NCBI GenBank assembly: GCA_022574315.1
Contig: JACZSH010000057.1
Coordinates: forward strand, 1-9,147
Origin: Chloroflexota bacterium
GTDB taxonomy: Bacteria > Chloroflexota > Dehalococcoidia > Dehalococcoidales > RBG-16-60-22
Reading direction: 5' to 3'
Length of the DNA: 9,147 nt
The translations under genes and the position numbers were made by a program. Below the pieces are notes generated by a model. The model was not told where the DNA came from, made no database searches, and was given only the letters and a program-made list of their open reading frames with translations. Below are positions 1-6,711 of the stretch, piece by piece. The stretch's first letter is position 1. Each line of letters opens with the position of its first letter.

Positions 1-66
1 ATTACCCTGACCCTTCGCGAAGGAACCCTGTGGCTTGAGTTGCTCACCATGTTTACCTTCAGGTAA
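1..66 (+). CDS. possible C-terminal end of a gene starting upstream
   Basis: Frame 1 is open from the window edge to a TAA at 64-66 and reads ITLTLREGTLWLELLTMFTFR. The other two + frames hit stops within the first 36 bases. The stop lies 27 bases before the ATG of the zinc-ribbon gene on the same strand, which is normal operon spacing. Twenty-one residues are too few to assign a family, and an open frame of this length can occur by chance. Confidence 0.3.
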   Translation: MTLTLREGTLWLELLTMFTFR

Positions 67-93
67 GATTCAAGTCCTGAGGAGGTGCTGCAA

Positions 94-240
94 ATGATAA
101 AGGTTACCCTGCCCAGGCTTGAATGCCTACGCTGTGGGCATGAGTGGATACCGCAACAAGAAGAAGTTACAATGTGCCCCAAGTGTAAAACAAAACACTG
201 GGATACACCCAAGACAGACAGAAGAGGAAAAAGGAGGTAA
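94..240 (+). CDS. small zinc-ribbon protein (48 aa)
   Basis: The ATG at 94 follows a good Shine-Dalgarno (GGAGGTG, 81-87), and the frame ends at TAA 238-240. The 48 residues contain two CxxC knuckles, C11-x2-C14 and C28-x2-C31. They sit in the pattern LxCLRCGHEWIPQ ... MCPKCKTKHWDTP, followed by a very basic tail (KTDRRGKRR). The CxxCGHxW and CPxCxxxxW spacing is typical of tiny rubredoxin-like or zinc-ribbon proteins common in archaea and Chloroflexota, which usually bind one zinc ion. Binding to nucleic acid or to a partner protein is only an inference from the zinc knuckles and basic tail. No target is known and no neighbouring gene suggests one. The four cysteines and the ribosome site make a real gene likely despite the short length. 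Confidence 0.72.
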   Translation: MIKVTLPRLECLRCGHEWIPQQEEVTMCPKCKTKHWDTPKTDRRGKRR

Positions 241-242
241 AA

Positions 243-404
243 ATGACAAAAGTTAAGCAAATTGTTAAGCAAAATGTAAAAAAAGCAACTAGAAGAAGGC
301 AAAGAAATTTGGGGAAATGCACCAATTTGAGGCTAAAAGCTGGCTCCCCGAACTGGACTCGAACCAATAACCTAGCGGTTAACAGCCGCTCGCTCTACCA
401 TTGA
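243..404 (+). CDS. doubtful lysine-rich small ORF (53 aa) running antisense through tRNA-Asn
   Basis: An ATG at 243 has an excellent ribosome site (AAAGGAGGTAAAA), which overlaps the end of the zinc-ribbon gene, so the two could be translationally coupled. The start reads MTKVKQIVKQNVKKATRRRQRN, strongly basic and A-rich. It includes a 10-base direct repeat GTTAAGCAAA (252-261 and 264-273) that gives a VKQ-VKQ repeat. After about residue 33 the frame crosses the tRNA-Asn gene on the opposite strand, and the stop at 402-404 lies inside it. Coding use of an antisense tRNA is unlikely. Either this is a short gene that has lost its proper end, or the ribosome site is fortuitous. No family is recognised. 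Confidence 0.22.
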   Translation: MTKVKQIVKQNVKKATRRRQRNLGKCTNLRLKAGSPNWTRTNNLAVNSRSLYH

Positions 405-415
405 GCTATCGGGGA
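341..415 (-). tRNA. tRNA-Asn (anticodon GTT), CCA encoded
   Basis: Read on the - strand, the acceptor arms TCCCCGA (415-409) and TCGGGGA (351-345) pair over all 7 bp. They are followed by discriminator G (344) and an encoded CCA (343-341). The D arm is AGCTC-AATGGTA-GAGC. The anticodon stem AGCGG/CCGCT encloses the loop CTGTTAA, giving anticodon GTT (383-381). The T arm is ATTGG-TTCGAGT-CCAGT with one G-U pair. All arms have standard lengths, so the gene should be functional. It lies on the same strand as the ABC exporter, 58 bases past the permease stop, and has its own promoter in that gap. Confidence 0.97.
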
Positions 416-437
416 ACGGCGCTGATGTGGACAGGTT

Positions 438-467
438 ATTATCGCCCTTCACGAGGTGGGAAGTCAA
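438..467 (-). promoter_or_regulatory. sigma-70-like promoter for tRNA-Asn
   Basis: On the - strand, TTGACT (467-462) and GATAAT (443-438) are separated by 18 bases. Transcription would begin near 431, about 15 bases before the mature tRNA-Asn 5' end at 415. The promoter sits between the permease stop codon and the tRNA, so the tRNA need not depend on read-through from the exporter genes. Confidence 0.65.
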
Positions 468-473
468 GACGGG

Positions 474-1262
474 CTACTGCTGGTTGCCGAACGACCACAC
501 CGCCAGCAGTATCATGACGGTGCCGAAGCCGGCCAGTATCGTCACGTTGTTCCAGAGCGACAGGGTTTGTCCGAAGAGGACGATGCCAAAAGAGGACTCC
601 GGACCGATGCCCAGCAGGACCTGCCGGATCGGAGCGATGCCGTAGGTAGCCGGGTTGAGTTTGACCAGCACGCTCATCCAGGCCGGCAGTCCGTCCATAG
701 GGAAGAAGGCCCCGGAGAGGAATACCATGGGGAACATCAGCATCTGCATTACCGCCTGAAAGGCTTCCATGGAGCGGATACGCGTGGCGAGCAGGATTCC
801 CATTGAACCCAGGGCGACGGCGAGTAAAAGCATTAAAGGTATCAGCGCCAGTACCGTCCCAAAGGAGAAAGAGATACCAATCAGGGGGGCGAAGAGAAGG
901 ATGATCAGCCCCTGGAGCAAGGCGATGGTTGCCGACCCGAGCGTTTTCCCAATCGCCACCGAGGCACGACTGATAGGAGCCACCAGCACTTCCTTGAGGA
1001 AGCCGAACTCCCGGTCCCAGACCACGGATATACCGGCCATAAAAGAACTCATGAGCACGGTCATCCCGATGATGCCCGGGAAAATGAAGGCGGTGAAGTC
1101 AACACCGGGGGCGAGAGAACCCATCCGGCTCCCCAGGCCGCTGCCAAAAACGAACAGGAAAAGCAACGGGAAGGTGATGGAACCGACCAGACGCGTCCGG
1201 TCGTGCCAGAACCGCAGTACGTCCCGGTACCATATGATATATACCCCGTTGAGGTGATGCAA
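474..1262 (-). CDS. ABC-2 type transporter permease, DrrB-like
   Basis: This is the integral-membrane half of an ABC exporter, paired with the ATPase immediately upstream. The 262 residues show about six hydrophobic segments (roughly 26-46, 57-78, 104-128, 137-160, 171-190, 238-257). It carries the hallmark ABC-2/DrrB loop DREFGFLKEVLVAP at 83-96, and LNPATYGIAPIR (202-213) before the last helix. DrrB-type permeases export hydrophobic drugs, antibiotics or lipids, but the substrate cannot be read here. The start is TTG (1262-1260), placed 6 bases after AGGAG (1273-1269) and 13 bases after the ATPase stop. No ATG is available near this point, and the N-terminal region matches the usual family start. 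The length is normal for the family (about 250-280). Confidence 0.92.
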   Translation of the reverse strand: MHHLNGVYIIWYRDVLRFWHDRTRLVGSITFPLLFLFVFGSGLGSRMGSLAPGVDFTAFIFPGIIGMTVLMSSFMAGISVVWDREFGFLKEVLVAPISRASVAIGKTLGSATIALLQGLIILLFAPLIGISFSFGTVLALIPLMLLLAVALGSMGILLATRIRSMEAFQAVMQMLMFPMVFLSGAFFPMDGLPAWMSVLVKLNPATYGIAPIRQVLLGIGPESSFGIVLFGQTLSLWNNVTILAGFGTVMILLAVWSFGNQQ

Positions 1263-1275
1263 AATACTCTCCTAG

Positions 1276-2268
1276 TTAGTGCCGCATACGCCGGCCGTGC
1301 TGCCAGACCATCGCTTTGAGGTCGTTGGTAACTTCTTCTTCACGAATCTCCCGTCCGGTGAGCTTGAGAAAGACGTCATCTAAACTGGGGTGGCGGAGAC
1401 TGACGCTGAGTATCCGGGTGCTGAATTCCTTGATGAAAGGGGGGAGGAACTCCTCTCCGTTGTCGACTTCAAACGTGATGCCCTCACCGTCACGTCTGAC
1501 GTCAATCCGGTAGTGTTGTTTTATCTCTTCGGCAGCATCATCGTTGTTTTCCGTTTTAACACAGATGATGTCCTTGCTCACCATTTTCTTAAGCTTGCCC
1601 GGGGTGTCTACGGCGACCAGTTTACCGTGGTCGATAATAGCAATACGGTCGGCATTCTCAGCCTCGTCCATATAGTGGGTGGTCAGGAAGATGGTGGTGC
1701 CTTCACGTCTTCGCAAATCTATAATGTAGTCCCAGATCCGGTTGCGCGTCTGGGGGTCGAGTCCCAGCGTGGGCTCATCGAGGAAGAGTACCTTGGGACG
1801 ATGCAGTAACCCGCGGGCCAATTCCAGGCGCCGTTTCATGCCCCCGGAATAGGTGCGCACTTCCTGGTTACGCTTGTCCCAGAGTTCCACCATCCTGAGC
1901 AGTTGCTCCGTCCGTTGTTTCTGTACCGAACCGGGCACGCCGTATACCATGGCGTGGAAGCGCATGTTCTGCAGGCCGCTGAGTCGTTCATCAAGGCTGG
2001 GGTCCTGAAAGACCAGCCCGATTGTCCGGCGCACCTGGCTCTGCTGGTGTACCACGTCCAGGCCGTCAATCGTGGCGGTGCCGGAAGTAGGCTTGGTGAG
2101 GGTGCAGAGGATGTTGATGGTGGTCGTCTTGCCGGCCCCGTTGGGGCCCAGGAAACCGAAAATTTCCCCGGCGGAGACATTGAAACTGATGTCGTTTACC
2201 GCGGCCAGGGCGCCAAATTTTTTAACCAGGTTTTCAACCCGGATGATATTATCCGACATATTTTCCAT
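1276..2268 (-). CDS. ABC transporter ATP-binding protein, DrrA-like
   Basis: This is the cytoplasmic ATPase that drives the permease downstream. The 330 residues contain a complete nucleotide-binding domain: Walker A GPNGAGKT (41-48), Q-loop Gln88, ABC signature YSGGMKRR (140-147), Walker B VLFLDEP (160-166), D-loop GLD (169-171) and switch His198. A C-terminal extension of about 110 residues includes the segment PSLDDVFLKLTGREIRE, as seen in daunorubicin-resistance DrrA and NodI-type ATPases. Length and order match that subfamily. The start is uncertain. The ATG at 2268 has no clear ribosome site, and the second in-frame ATG (2259, MSDNIIRVENLVKKFG) resembles the usual family start. The gene is divergent from the rhomboid gene. 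The pair is probably a two-gene export operon of unknown substrate. Confidence 0.93.
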   Translation of the reverse strand: MENMSDNIIRVENLVKKFGALAAVNDISFNVSAGEIFGFLGPNGAGKTTTINILCTLTKPTSGTATIDGLDVVHQQSQVRRTIGLVFQDPSLDERLSGLQNMRFHAMVYGVPGSVQKQRTEQLLRMVELWDKRNQEVRTYSGGMKRRLELARGLLHRPKVLFLDEPTLGLDPQTRNRIWDYIIDLRRREGTTIFLTTHYMDEAENADRIAIIDHGKLVAVDTPGKLKKMVSKDIICVKTENNDDAAEEIKQHYRIDVRRDGEGITFEVDNGEEFLPPFIKEFSTRILSVSLRHPSLDDVFLKLTGREIREEEVTNDLKAMVWQHGRRMRH

Positions 2269-2289
2269 TCTACCATTTATGGGCGGCCG

Positions 2290-2318
2290 TTGTTTAGCGG
2301 CCCCAAATACGGTAATAT
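2290..2318 (+). promoter_or_regulatory. weak candidate promoter for the rhomboid gene
   Basis: TTGTTT (2290-2295) and TAATAT (2313-2318) are separated by 17 bases and point toward the rhomboid start at 2382, giving a leader of about 57 bases. The match to consensus is only partial. The interval 2269-2381 must hold promoters for both this gene and the divergent ABC operon, but I could not identify a convincing one for the - strand. Confidence 0.3.
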
Positions 2319-2381
2319 GGAACTGATGAGCGGTTATGGTGGGGTGGGTTAAGGCGTAATACCAAAATTTCCGGAGAAATA

Positions 2382-2966
2382 ATGAGAGTAAGATACGGCG
2401 GCTACCAGGGCTTCACTATGAATGCCATATGGGGGCTGATAATAGCCAACCTGCTGGTTTTTATTATTACGCGCATTTTCTCGGAGCTTGTTTTCTTGCT
2501 TGGGCTTATGCCCGCCACTGTCCTTGAACGGCCGTGGACGATACTGACCAGTATGTTTGTCCACGGTGGCCTGTGGCATATCCTGGCGAACATGTATATG
2601 CTTTATTTCTTCGGTAGTTCCGTGCGCAGGCTGGTGGGCACGGGCCGGTTCCTGGCCGTTTATTTCGCCGGGGGTATCCTGGGGAGCATCCTGTATATCC
2701 TCCTCGCGCCGGCTTTTTCATTAGCCGTTGGCGCCTCAGGGGCGGTCTTTGCCCTGGGTGGGGTGCTGGCCATGATGATGCCCAAGATGAAGATATTTAT
2801 TTTCCCCATTCCCATCCCCATTTCCCTCTGGGTAGCCGTGATTGGCGGTTTTCTGGTGCTCTCCTTTATGCCTTCTATCGCCTGGCAGGCACACCTGGGT
2901 GGGTTGCTGCTGGGCCTGATTGCCGGCTATTTCTTCAAGAAGCGGGCACGCTATTTCATTTATTAG
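2382..2966 (+). CDS. rhomboid-family intramembrane serine protease
   Basis: The product is predicted to cleave transmembrane substrates within the membrane. It is 194 residues long, with about six hydrophobic helices and no extra domain, the minimal bacterial rhomboid core. The catalytic Ser119 lies in GASGAVFAL (117-125). The catalytic His171 lies in AHLGGLLLG (170-178) in the last helix. HGGLWHILANMYMLYFFG (61-78) supplies the conserved His66-x3-Asn70 of the second helix. The C-terminus is short and basic (KKRAR). The ATG at 2382 follows GGAGA (2373-2377) closely. Met13 is a possible alternative but has no better ribosome site. All active-site residues are present, so the enzyme should be active. 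Its substrate is unknown. The gene stands alone, divergent from the ABC operon and convergent with ltaE. Confidence 0.94.
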   Translation: MRVRYGGYQGFTMNAIWGLIIANLLVFIITRIFSELVFLLGLMPATVLERPWTILTSMFVHGGLWHILANMYMLYFFGSSVRRLVGTGRFLAVYFAGGILGSILYILLAPAFSLAVGASGAVFALGGVLAMMMPKMKIFIFPIPIPISLWVAVIGGFLVLSFMPSIAWQAHLGGLLLGLIAGYFFKKRARYFIY

Positions 2967-3014
2967 CCGGCTTAAACGCCCCAACCAGGGCGAGGTGAAC
3001 TAAAAAGAAGCCGG
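2967..3014. terminator. inverted repeat between convergent gene ends, possible terminator
   Basis: CCGGCTT (2967-2973) is repeated inverted as AAGCCGG (3008-3014), and a smaller CGCCC/GGGCG hairpin (2977-2981 with 2988-2992) sits inside. The structure fills the gap between the rhomboid stop and the ltaE stop, where a two-way terminator would be expected. Only the - strand has a T run (CTTTTT), and it lies inside the loop instead of after the stem. It is not a textbook intrinsic terminator. Confidence 0.28.
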
Positions 3015-3021
3015 GTCTTGC

Positions 3022-4059
3022 TTACCTGTTTTTCACCACCGAGCTAATTCGCTCCAGGGCTTCAGCTATGTCCGCGGTGCTGACCATGCGGTTGGTGACT
3101 GCCCTTACCGTCCGTCCACCTCGGTTGATGACTTTGACACCCTGTTCGCTGAGGCGCTGAATGAACTCGGGCCCGGACATGGTTTCCGGCGACTCGAAGA
3201 TGACGATATTGGTCTGGATTTCCGCCGGGTTGATGCCCATGCCGGGAATACCGGCCAGGCCATCGGCCAGTCGCCGGGCAGTAGTGTGGTCCTCCGCCAG
3301 GCGGTCGACCATTGTCTGGAGGGCGACGATACCGGCGGCGGCAATGACCCCCACCTGGCGCATGCCTCCGCCCAGCATCTTACGCCACTTGCGGGCACGG
3401 CTTATAAAGTCACCGGTCCCGCAGAGGAGAGAGCCCACCGGGGCGCTGAGGCCTTTTGATATGCAGAAGCCCACCGAATCCACCGGCGCGGTCAGTTTCT
3501 CCGCCGGCACTCCCAGGGCAACGGCAGCGTTAAAGATGCGCGCCCCGTCCAGGTGAACCATGAGGCCGTGCCCGTGGGCGAGCTCCGCGATGGCGGCGGT
3601 ATATTCAACGGTCAGGGCAGCGCCGCCGCACCGGTTATGGGTATTTTCCAGGCAGAGCAGGGTGGTGTGGGGGAAATGGATGTTTTCCGGTCGGATGGCC
3701 TGGGCGACGGCAGCGGGGTCGAGGCGGGCGTCGGCTTCGTTGGGAACGGTGCGAAGCACTACTCCTCCCAGGGTCGAAGCGCCACCCACTTCATACCAGA
3801 ATATATGGGATTCGCTGCCGACGATAATCTCATCGCCGGGGCGGGTATGAGTTAGAATGGCGACCAGGTTACTCATCGTGCCGCTGGGCACGAACAGGGC
3901 GGCTTCTTTAGCCAGCATCCGGGCGGCCAGTGCTTCGAGCCGTTTGACGGTGGGGTCGTCACCGAAGACGTCATCACCCAGCTCGGCGTCGTACATCGCC
4001 CGGCGCATTTCATCGGTGGGCAGCGTGATGGTATCACTGCGTAAGTCAATAATCTTCAT
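3022..4059 (-). CDS. ltaE: low-specificity L-threonine aldolase (PLP enzyme)
   Basis: The enzyme cleaves L-threonine or L-allo-threonine to glycine and acetaldehyde using pyridoxal phosphate in the cytosol. The 345-residue length is typical of the family. The N-terminus MKIIDLRSDTITLPTDEMRRAM is characteristic, and GDDVFGDDPTV follows at 28-38. SGTMSN (59-64) is the phosphate-binding region. His85 (GSESHIFWYE) corresponds to the ring-stacking histidine, and Asp171 (HLDGARIFNA) should contact the pyridine nitrogen. Lys202 in SKGLSAPVG is the Schiff-base lysine. The ATG at 4059 follows an AGAAAGG-like site. The gene lies 20 bases after the iorB stop on the same strand, so it is probably the last gene of that operon. 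The same fold covers aromatic beta-eliminating lyases, but the shorter length and motifs favour aldolase. Confidence 0.94.
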   Translation of the reverse strand: MKIIDLRSDTITLPTDEMRRAMYDAELGDDVFGDDPTVKRLEALAARMLAKEAALFVPSGTMSNLVAILTHTRPGDEIIVGSESHIFWYEVGGASTLGGVVLRTVPNEADARLDPAAVAQAIRPENIHFPHTTLLCLENTHNRCGGAALTVEYTAAIAELAHGHGLMVHLDGARIFNAAVALGVPAEKLTAPVDSVGFCISKGLSAPVGSLLCGTGDFISRARKWRKMLGGGMRQVGVIAAAGIVALQTMVDRLAEDHTTARRLADGLAGIPGMGINPAEIQTNIVIFESPETMSGPEFIQRLSEQGVKVINRGGRTVRAVTNRMVSTADIAEALERISSVVKNR

Positions 4060-4079
4060 GGCGGCCTTTCTTATAACGT

Positions 4080-4700
4080 TTATGTTCCGGCGGCGATGGC
4101 GTCTATGCCGTGGGCAAGGGCGGTCAAGTTTAATTCGGCGCGGTCTGCGGAGAAGCTGGCTTTTATTTCTGCCTCAATATCTTCCCTGGTGAGAGGGATC
4201 ATGTCAAGGCCAATGAGGGCGCCCATCATGATGACATTGGTAATGATGGGGTTACCCAGTTTCAGGGCCATTGCCGTGGCGTCCAGGAAGAAAGCCGTGC
4301 CGGAAAGAGTGTCGATAGCCTGTTTCAGGGCAGCGTAATCAGGGTACTTGTCTTTCCGGGTGAGGACATCCACGGTGAGCGTGGGGCGAAAGTTGGTGAG
4401 CGTGGTTACCTCCGGATTACCGTACCGGGAGAGCATGCGCAGGGTTTCCAGGGGTTCCAGGCTGACGATAAGGTGAGCCTTCCCTTCGGGGGTGAGGGGG
4501 CCAAAGGGCATTTTTTCTGAAATCCGGATGTTGCTCATCACGGCACCCCCCCGCTGCGCCACGCCCAGTGTCTCGCCGATGCTGACCAGGTAGCCTTTCT
4601 TGAGCAAAGACCGTCCAATCAGGCGGGAAAGCAGGATGTTGCCCTGTCCGCCGACACCGCTGATAACGAGGTTAATCGGTTCTCCATTGATTCTGGTCAT
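4080..4700 (-). CDS. iorB: indolepyruvate ferredoxin oxidoreductase, beta (gamma-domain) subunit
   Basis: This is the small subunit of the IorAB complex, which oxidatively decarboxylates aryl-pyruvates to aryl-acetyl-CoA. The 206 residues match the usual subunit size and form a single 2-oxoacid oxidoreductase gamma-type domain. Visible motifs are GVGGQGNIL (15-23), the conserved ETLGVAQRGGAV (43-54) and NVIMMGALIG (155-164). It has no iron-sulfur cysteines, as expected, because the clusters are in IorA. The ATG (4700-4698) overlaps the TGA of iorA in an ATGA arrangement. Its ribosome site (GAGAGGTGA) lies within the iorA 3' end, so translation should be coupled and the two subunits made in equal amounts. 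Confidence 0.94.
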   Translation of the reverse strand: MTRINGEPINLVISGVGGQGNILLSRLIGRSLLKKGYLVSIGETLGVAQRGGAVMSNIRISEKMPFGPLTPEGKAHLIVSLEPLETLRMLSRYGNPEVTTLTNFRPTLTVDVLTRKDKYPDYAALKQAIDTLSGTAFFLDATAMALKLGNPIITNVIMMGALIGLDMIPLTREDIEAEIKASFSADRAELNLTALAHGIDAIAAGT

Positions 4701-6613
4701 GCGGTCACCTCTCTGAAGATAGCCCCCGGAGGGCAGATTTCAACACAGACCCCGCAGCCGACACAGGTCGCCTCGTCAATGACTGCCTTGCCGGTCTCCC
4801 GGTCCCAGGGTAGCGCCGGACATTTAAAAAAGCGGGTGCAGAAACTGCATTTCTCCCCGCGGCATTTTTCGGCGTCAATCCAGACTTTAAAGGGGAATGT
4901 TCGCTCTTCCTTCATGCGGACAAGCTCGCATATGCGGCGCATAATCATGACTTTGGTACCGTCTTCTTTCATCAGCCGGAGCAGCTTGGCGGTGGTCCCT
5001 TTGATGTCAAAGGGGTCGCTTACCTCCACGTGGCAGCCGATACTCCGGCAGATTGCTTCGGTGCTTATTACCGGCGCCGCTTCACCTAAAATATCAGTTT
5101 CCGTGCCGGGATGAGGCTGAAATCCGGTCATGGCGGTGGCACTGTTATCCAGCAGTACCAGCACCATGTTGGCCCGGTTGCGTACCGCGTTTATCAACCC
5201 GGGGATTGAGGCGTGGAAAAAAGTGGAATCGCCGCAGATGGCGACTACCGGCTGTTCCAGGCCGAACTGGGCGAGCTTGCCGAAGCCGCTGGCCAGTCCC
5301 ACTCCCGAACCCATGGCGTGCAGCGCCTTTATCTGCTGGCTTCCGGAAGGATAAACGTCCAGGGTGTAGCACCCGATATCGCCGGTGGGGAAACCGTCCC
5401 GGCCATCCTTCCTGATGGCCTGTTTTACCGCCCAGAAACTGGCCCGATGCGGGCACCCCGGGCACCAGGCCACGCCGCGGTTGATGAGCAGCTTATCGAC
5501 GGCGGTACTAATTTTCCGCTCGTAGTCCGCCTCGCGGATAGTGTAATCGAGGCCGAACAGCTCGGCCAGACCTTTCATCACGATGCTGGGGTTCAGTTCT
5601 CCCTCGGCGGGGATGTGCCCGGAATCCTTGCCGTAAATTTTCAGGTCTTTGGATACCGCCGGGGAATCAAAGGCGAGTATCTTGGCATGACTTTCTAAAA
5701 AGGGGTCGACTTCTTCTACCATCAGTACCCGGCGGGTGCGGGCGAGATGCTCGGCCACCAGCTTCGTGGGGAACGGCCAGAGCGTCCCCAGTTTGAGGAT
5801 GCCCACCGATTTTTCCAGTCCCAGAGCGCCCACCGCTTCCAGAGAATAACGGGTGCCGATACCGCTGCAAATAATAAGCAGCTCCGGTTTCTCCGGCCCC
5901 TGGTACCAGTTGAACCGGGAACGCTCGAAGAGGGGGCGGATACTGGCCAGCCTCTGGTGCTGCCGGACGTGGCTCGGCTTCGGCATGTAGGGTGAGATGG
6001 TCTCCTGGGAGGTGTCAAATTGGGCTTTCTTCCCGATTTCAGGTATCCGGCCCAGCGTAACCGGGCCGCTGGCCAGGGAGAGGCGCGTGTAACTGCGCAC
6101 CATGACGTAGCAGTTAAACTGCTCGGAAAGCTCAAAGGCCCAGGTGGTCATCTCTTTGGCTTCCTGGGGGCTGTCGGGTTCAAGCAGGGGAGCACCTTCC
6201 GTCTGGGCGAACCAGCGGGAATCCGCCTCGTCGCCACTGGAATGGCCTTCCGGGTCGTCACAGACGACGACCACCATGCTGCCCCCGTGTTTTCCCAGGC
6301 CGGAATAACCGAGGTGGGCCAGGAAATCCAGCGCCACGTTGAAACCGGCTGTTTTCATGGCGGTGAGGGTGCGTAAACCGGCGAAACTGGCGGCGGCGGC
6401 GACTTCCGCGGCCACCTTTTCGTTGATGGACCATTCGACGTAGACACCCGTCTCGCGGGCAGACCTGGCCACGGTTTCGACTATTTCAGAGGAGGGGGTT
6501 CCCGGGTAACCGGTAACGAACTGCACTCCGGCTTCCAGGGCTCCCCGGGCGATGGCTTCGTTGCCCATCATCATCTCGCGGGTACCGGTGGTTGTTCCGG
6601 CAATGGTGGACAT
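4697..6613 (-). CDS. iorA: indolepyruvate ferredoxin oxidoreductase, alpha subunit
   Basis: The large catalytic subunit takes aryl-pyruvates from transaminated Trp, Phe or Tyr, plus CoA, to aryl-acetyl-CoA, CO2 and reduced ferredoxin. Its 638 residues are full length. The N-terminal pyrimidine-binding domain holds GYPGTPSSEI (35-44) and the catalytic-type glutamate in NEKVAAEVAAAAS (64-76). A middle domain lies at about 245-350. The thiamine-diphosphate domain contains WCPGCPHR (383-390), GDIGCYTLD (411-419) and the GDSTFF(461-466)...N490 metal/TPP motif. The C-terminus carries two [4Fe-4S] sites. The second is classical (Cys617, 620, 623, 627-Pro). The first has Cys584-x4-Cys589-x2-Cys592-x5-Cys598-Pro, a longer first interval than the CxxCxxC form. 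The ATG at 6613 lies 7 bases after AAGGAGGC. It is the first gene of the iorA-iorB-ltaE operon. Confidence 0.95.
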   Translation of the reverse strand: MSTIAGTTTGTREMMMGNEAIARGALEAGVQFVTGYPGTPSSEIVETVARSARETGVYVEWSINEKVAAEVAAAASFAGLRTLTAMKTAGFNVALDFLAHLGYSGLGKHGGSMVVVVCDDPEGHSSGDEADSRWFAQTEGAPLLEPDSPQEAKEMTTWAFELSEQFNCYVMVRSYTRLSLASGPVTLGRIPEIGKKAQFDTSQETISPYMPKPSHVRQHQRLASIRPLFERSRFNWYQGPEKPELLIICSGIGTRYSLEAVGALGLEKSVGILKLGTLWPFPTKLVAEHLARTRRVLMVEEVDPFLESHAKILAFDSPAVSKDLKIYGKDSGHIPAEGELNPSIVMKGLAELFGLDYTIREADYERKISTAVDKLLINRGVAWCPGCPHRASFWAVKQAIRKDGRDGFPTGDIGCYTLDVYPSGSQQIKALHAMGSGVGLASGFGKLAQFGLEQPVVAICGDSTFFHASIPGLINAVRNRANMVLVLLDNSATAMTGFQPHPGTETDILGEAAPVISTEAICRSIGCHVEVSDPFDIKGTTAKLLRLMKEDGTKVMIMRRICELVRMKEERTFPFKVWIDAEKCRGEKCSFCTRFFKCPALPWDRETGKAVIDEATCVGCGVCVEICPPGAIFREVTA

Positions 6614-6650
6614 AATATCGCCTCCTTACGAACTGATTTGACCGTGATAG

Positions 6651-6679
6651 ATTTTACTCCGGGAACGCCTAAAGGTCAA
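6651..6679 (-). promoter_or_regulatory. sigma-70-like promoter of the iorA-iorB-ltaE operon
   Basis: On the - strand, TTGACC (6679-6674) and TAAAAT (6656-6651) are exactly 17 bases apart, each close to consensus. Transcription would start near 6644, giving a short leader of about 30 bases with the AAGGAGG ribosome site and no room for a riboswitch. The promoter lies downstream of the first SDR gene's stop, so iorA can be transcribed independently of it. I see no clear terminator between them, so read-through from the SDR remains possible. Confidence 0.7.
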
Positions 6680-6711
6680 TTTACGGATAGCCTGAAAGCT
6701 TCCTGCGCTGC

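Noticed and set aside
252..273. GTTAAGCAAA direct repeat, considered as a possible repeat array
   Set aside because: There are only two copies, 12 bases apart, inside an A-rich stretch. This is neither a CRISPR nor an iteron array.
456..1257. Long + strand open frames (456-806 and 769-1257) opposite the ABC permease
   Set aside because: They are antisense to a permease with clear family motifs, lack ribosome sites, and have compositions typical of GC-rich shadow frames.
2285..2302. GGCCG-N8-CGGCC hairpin in the divergent ABC/rhomboid interval
   Set aside because: The stem is only 5 bp with no T run, and it overlaps a weak promoter candidate. It could be an operator, but nothing else supports that.
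1390..2352. Open + strand frames (1390-1809, 1903-2352) opposite the ABC ATPase
   Set aside because: The opposite strand encodes every ABC motif in order. These frames contain no recognisable motif and no ribosome site.
5053..6376. Several + strand frames of 70-160 codons opposite iorA
   Set aside because: iorA is intact and well matched over its full length. The opposing frames are GC-driven shadows with no motifs.
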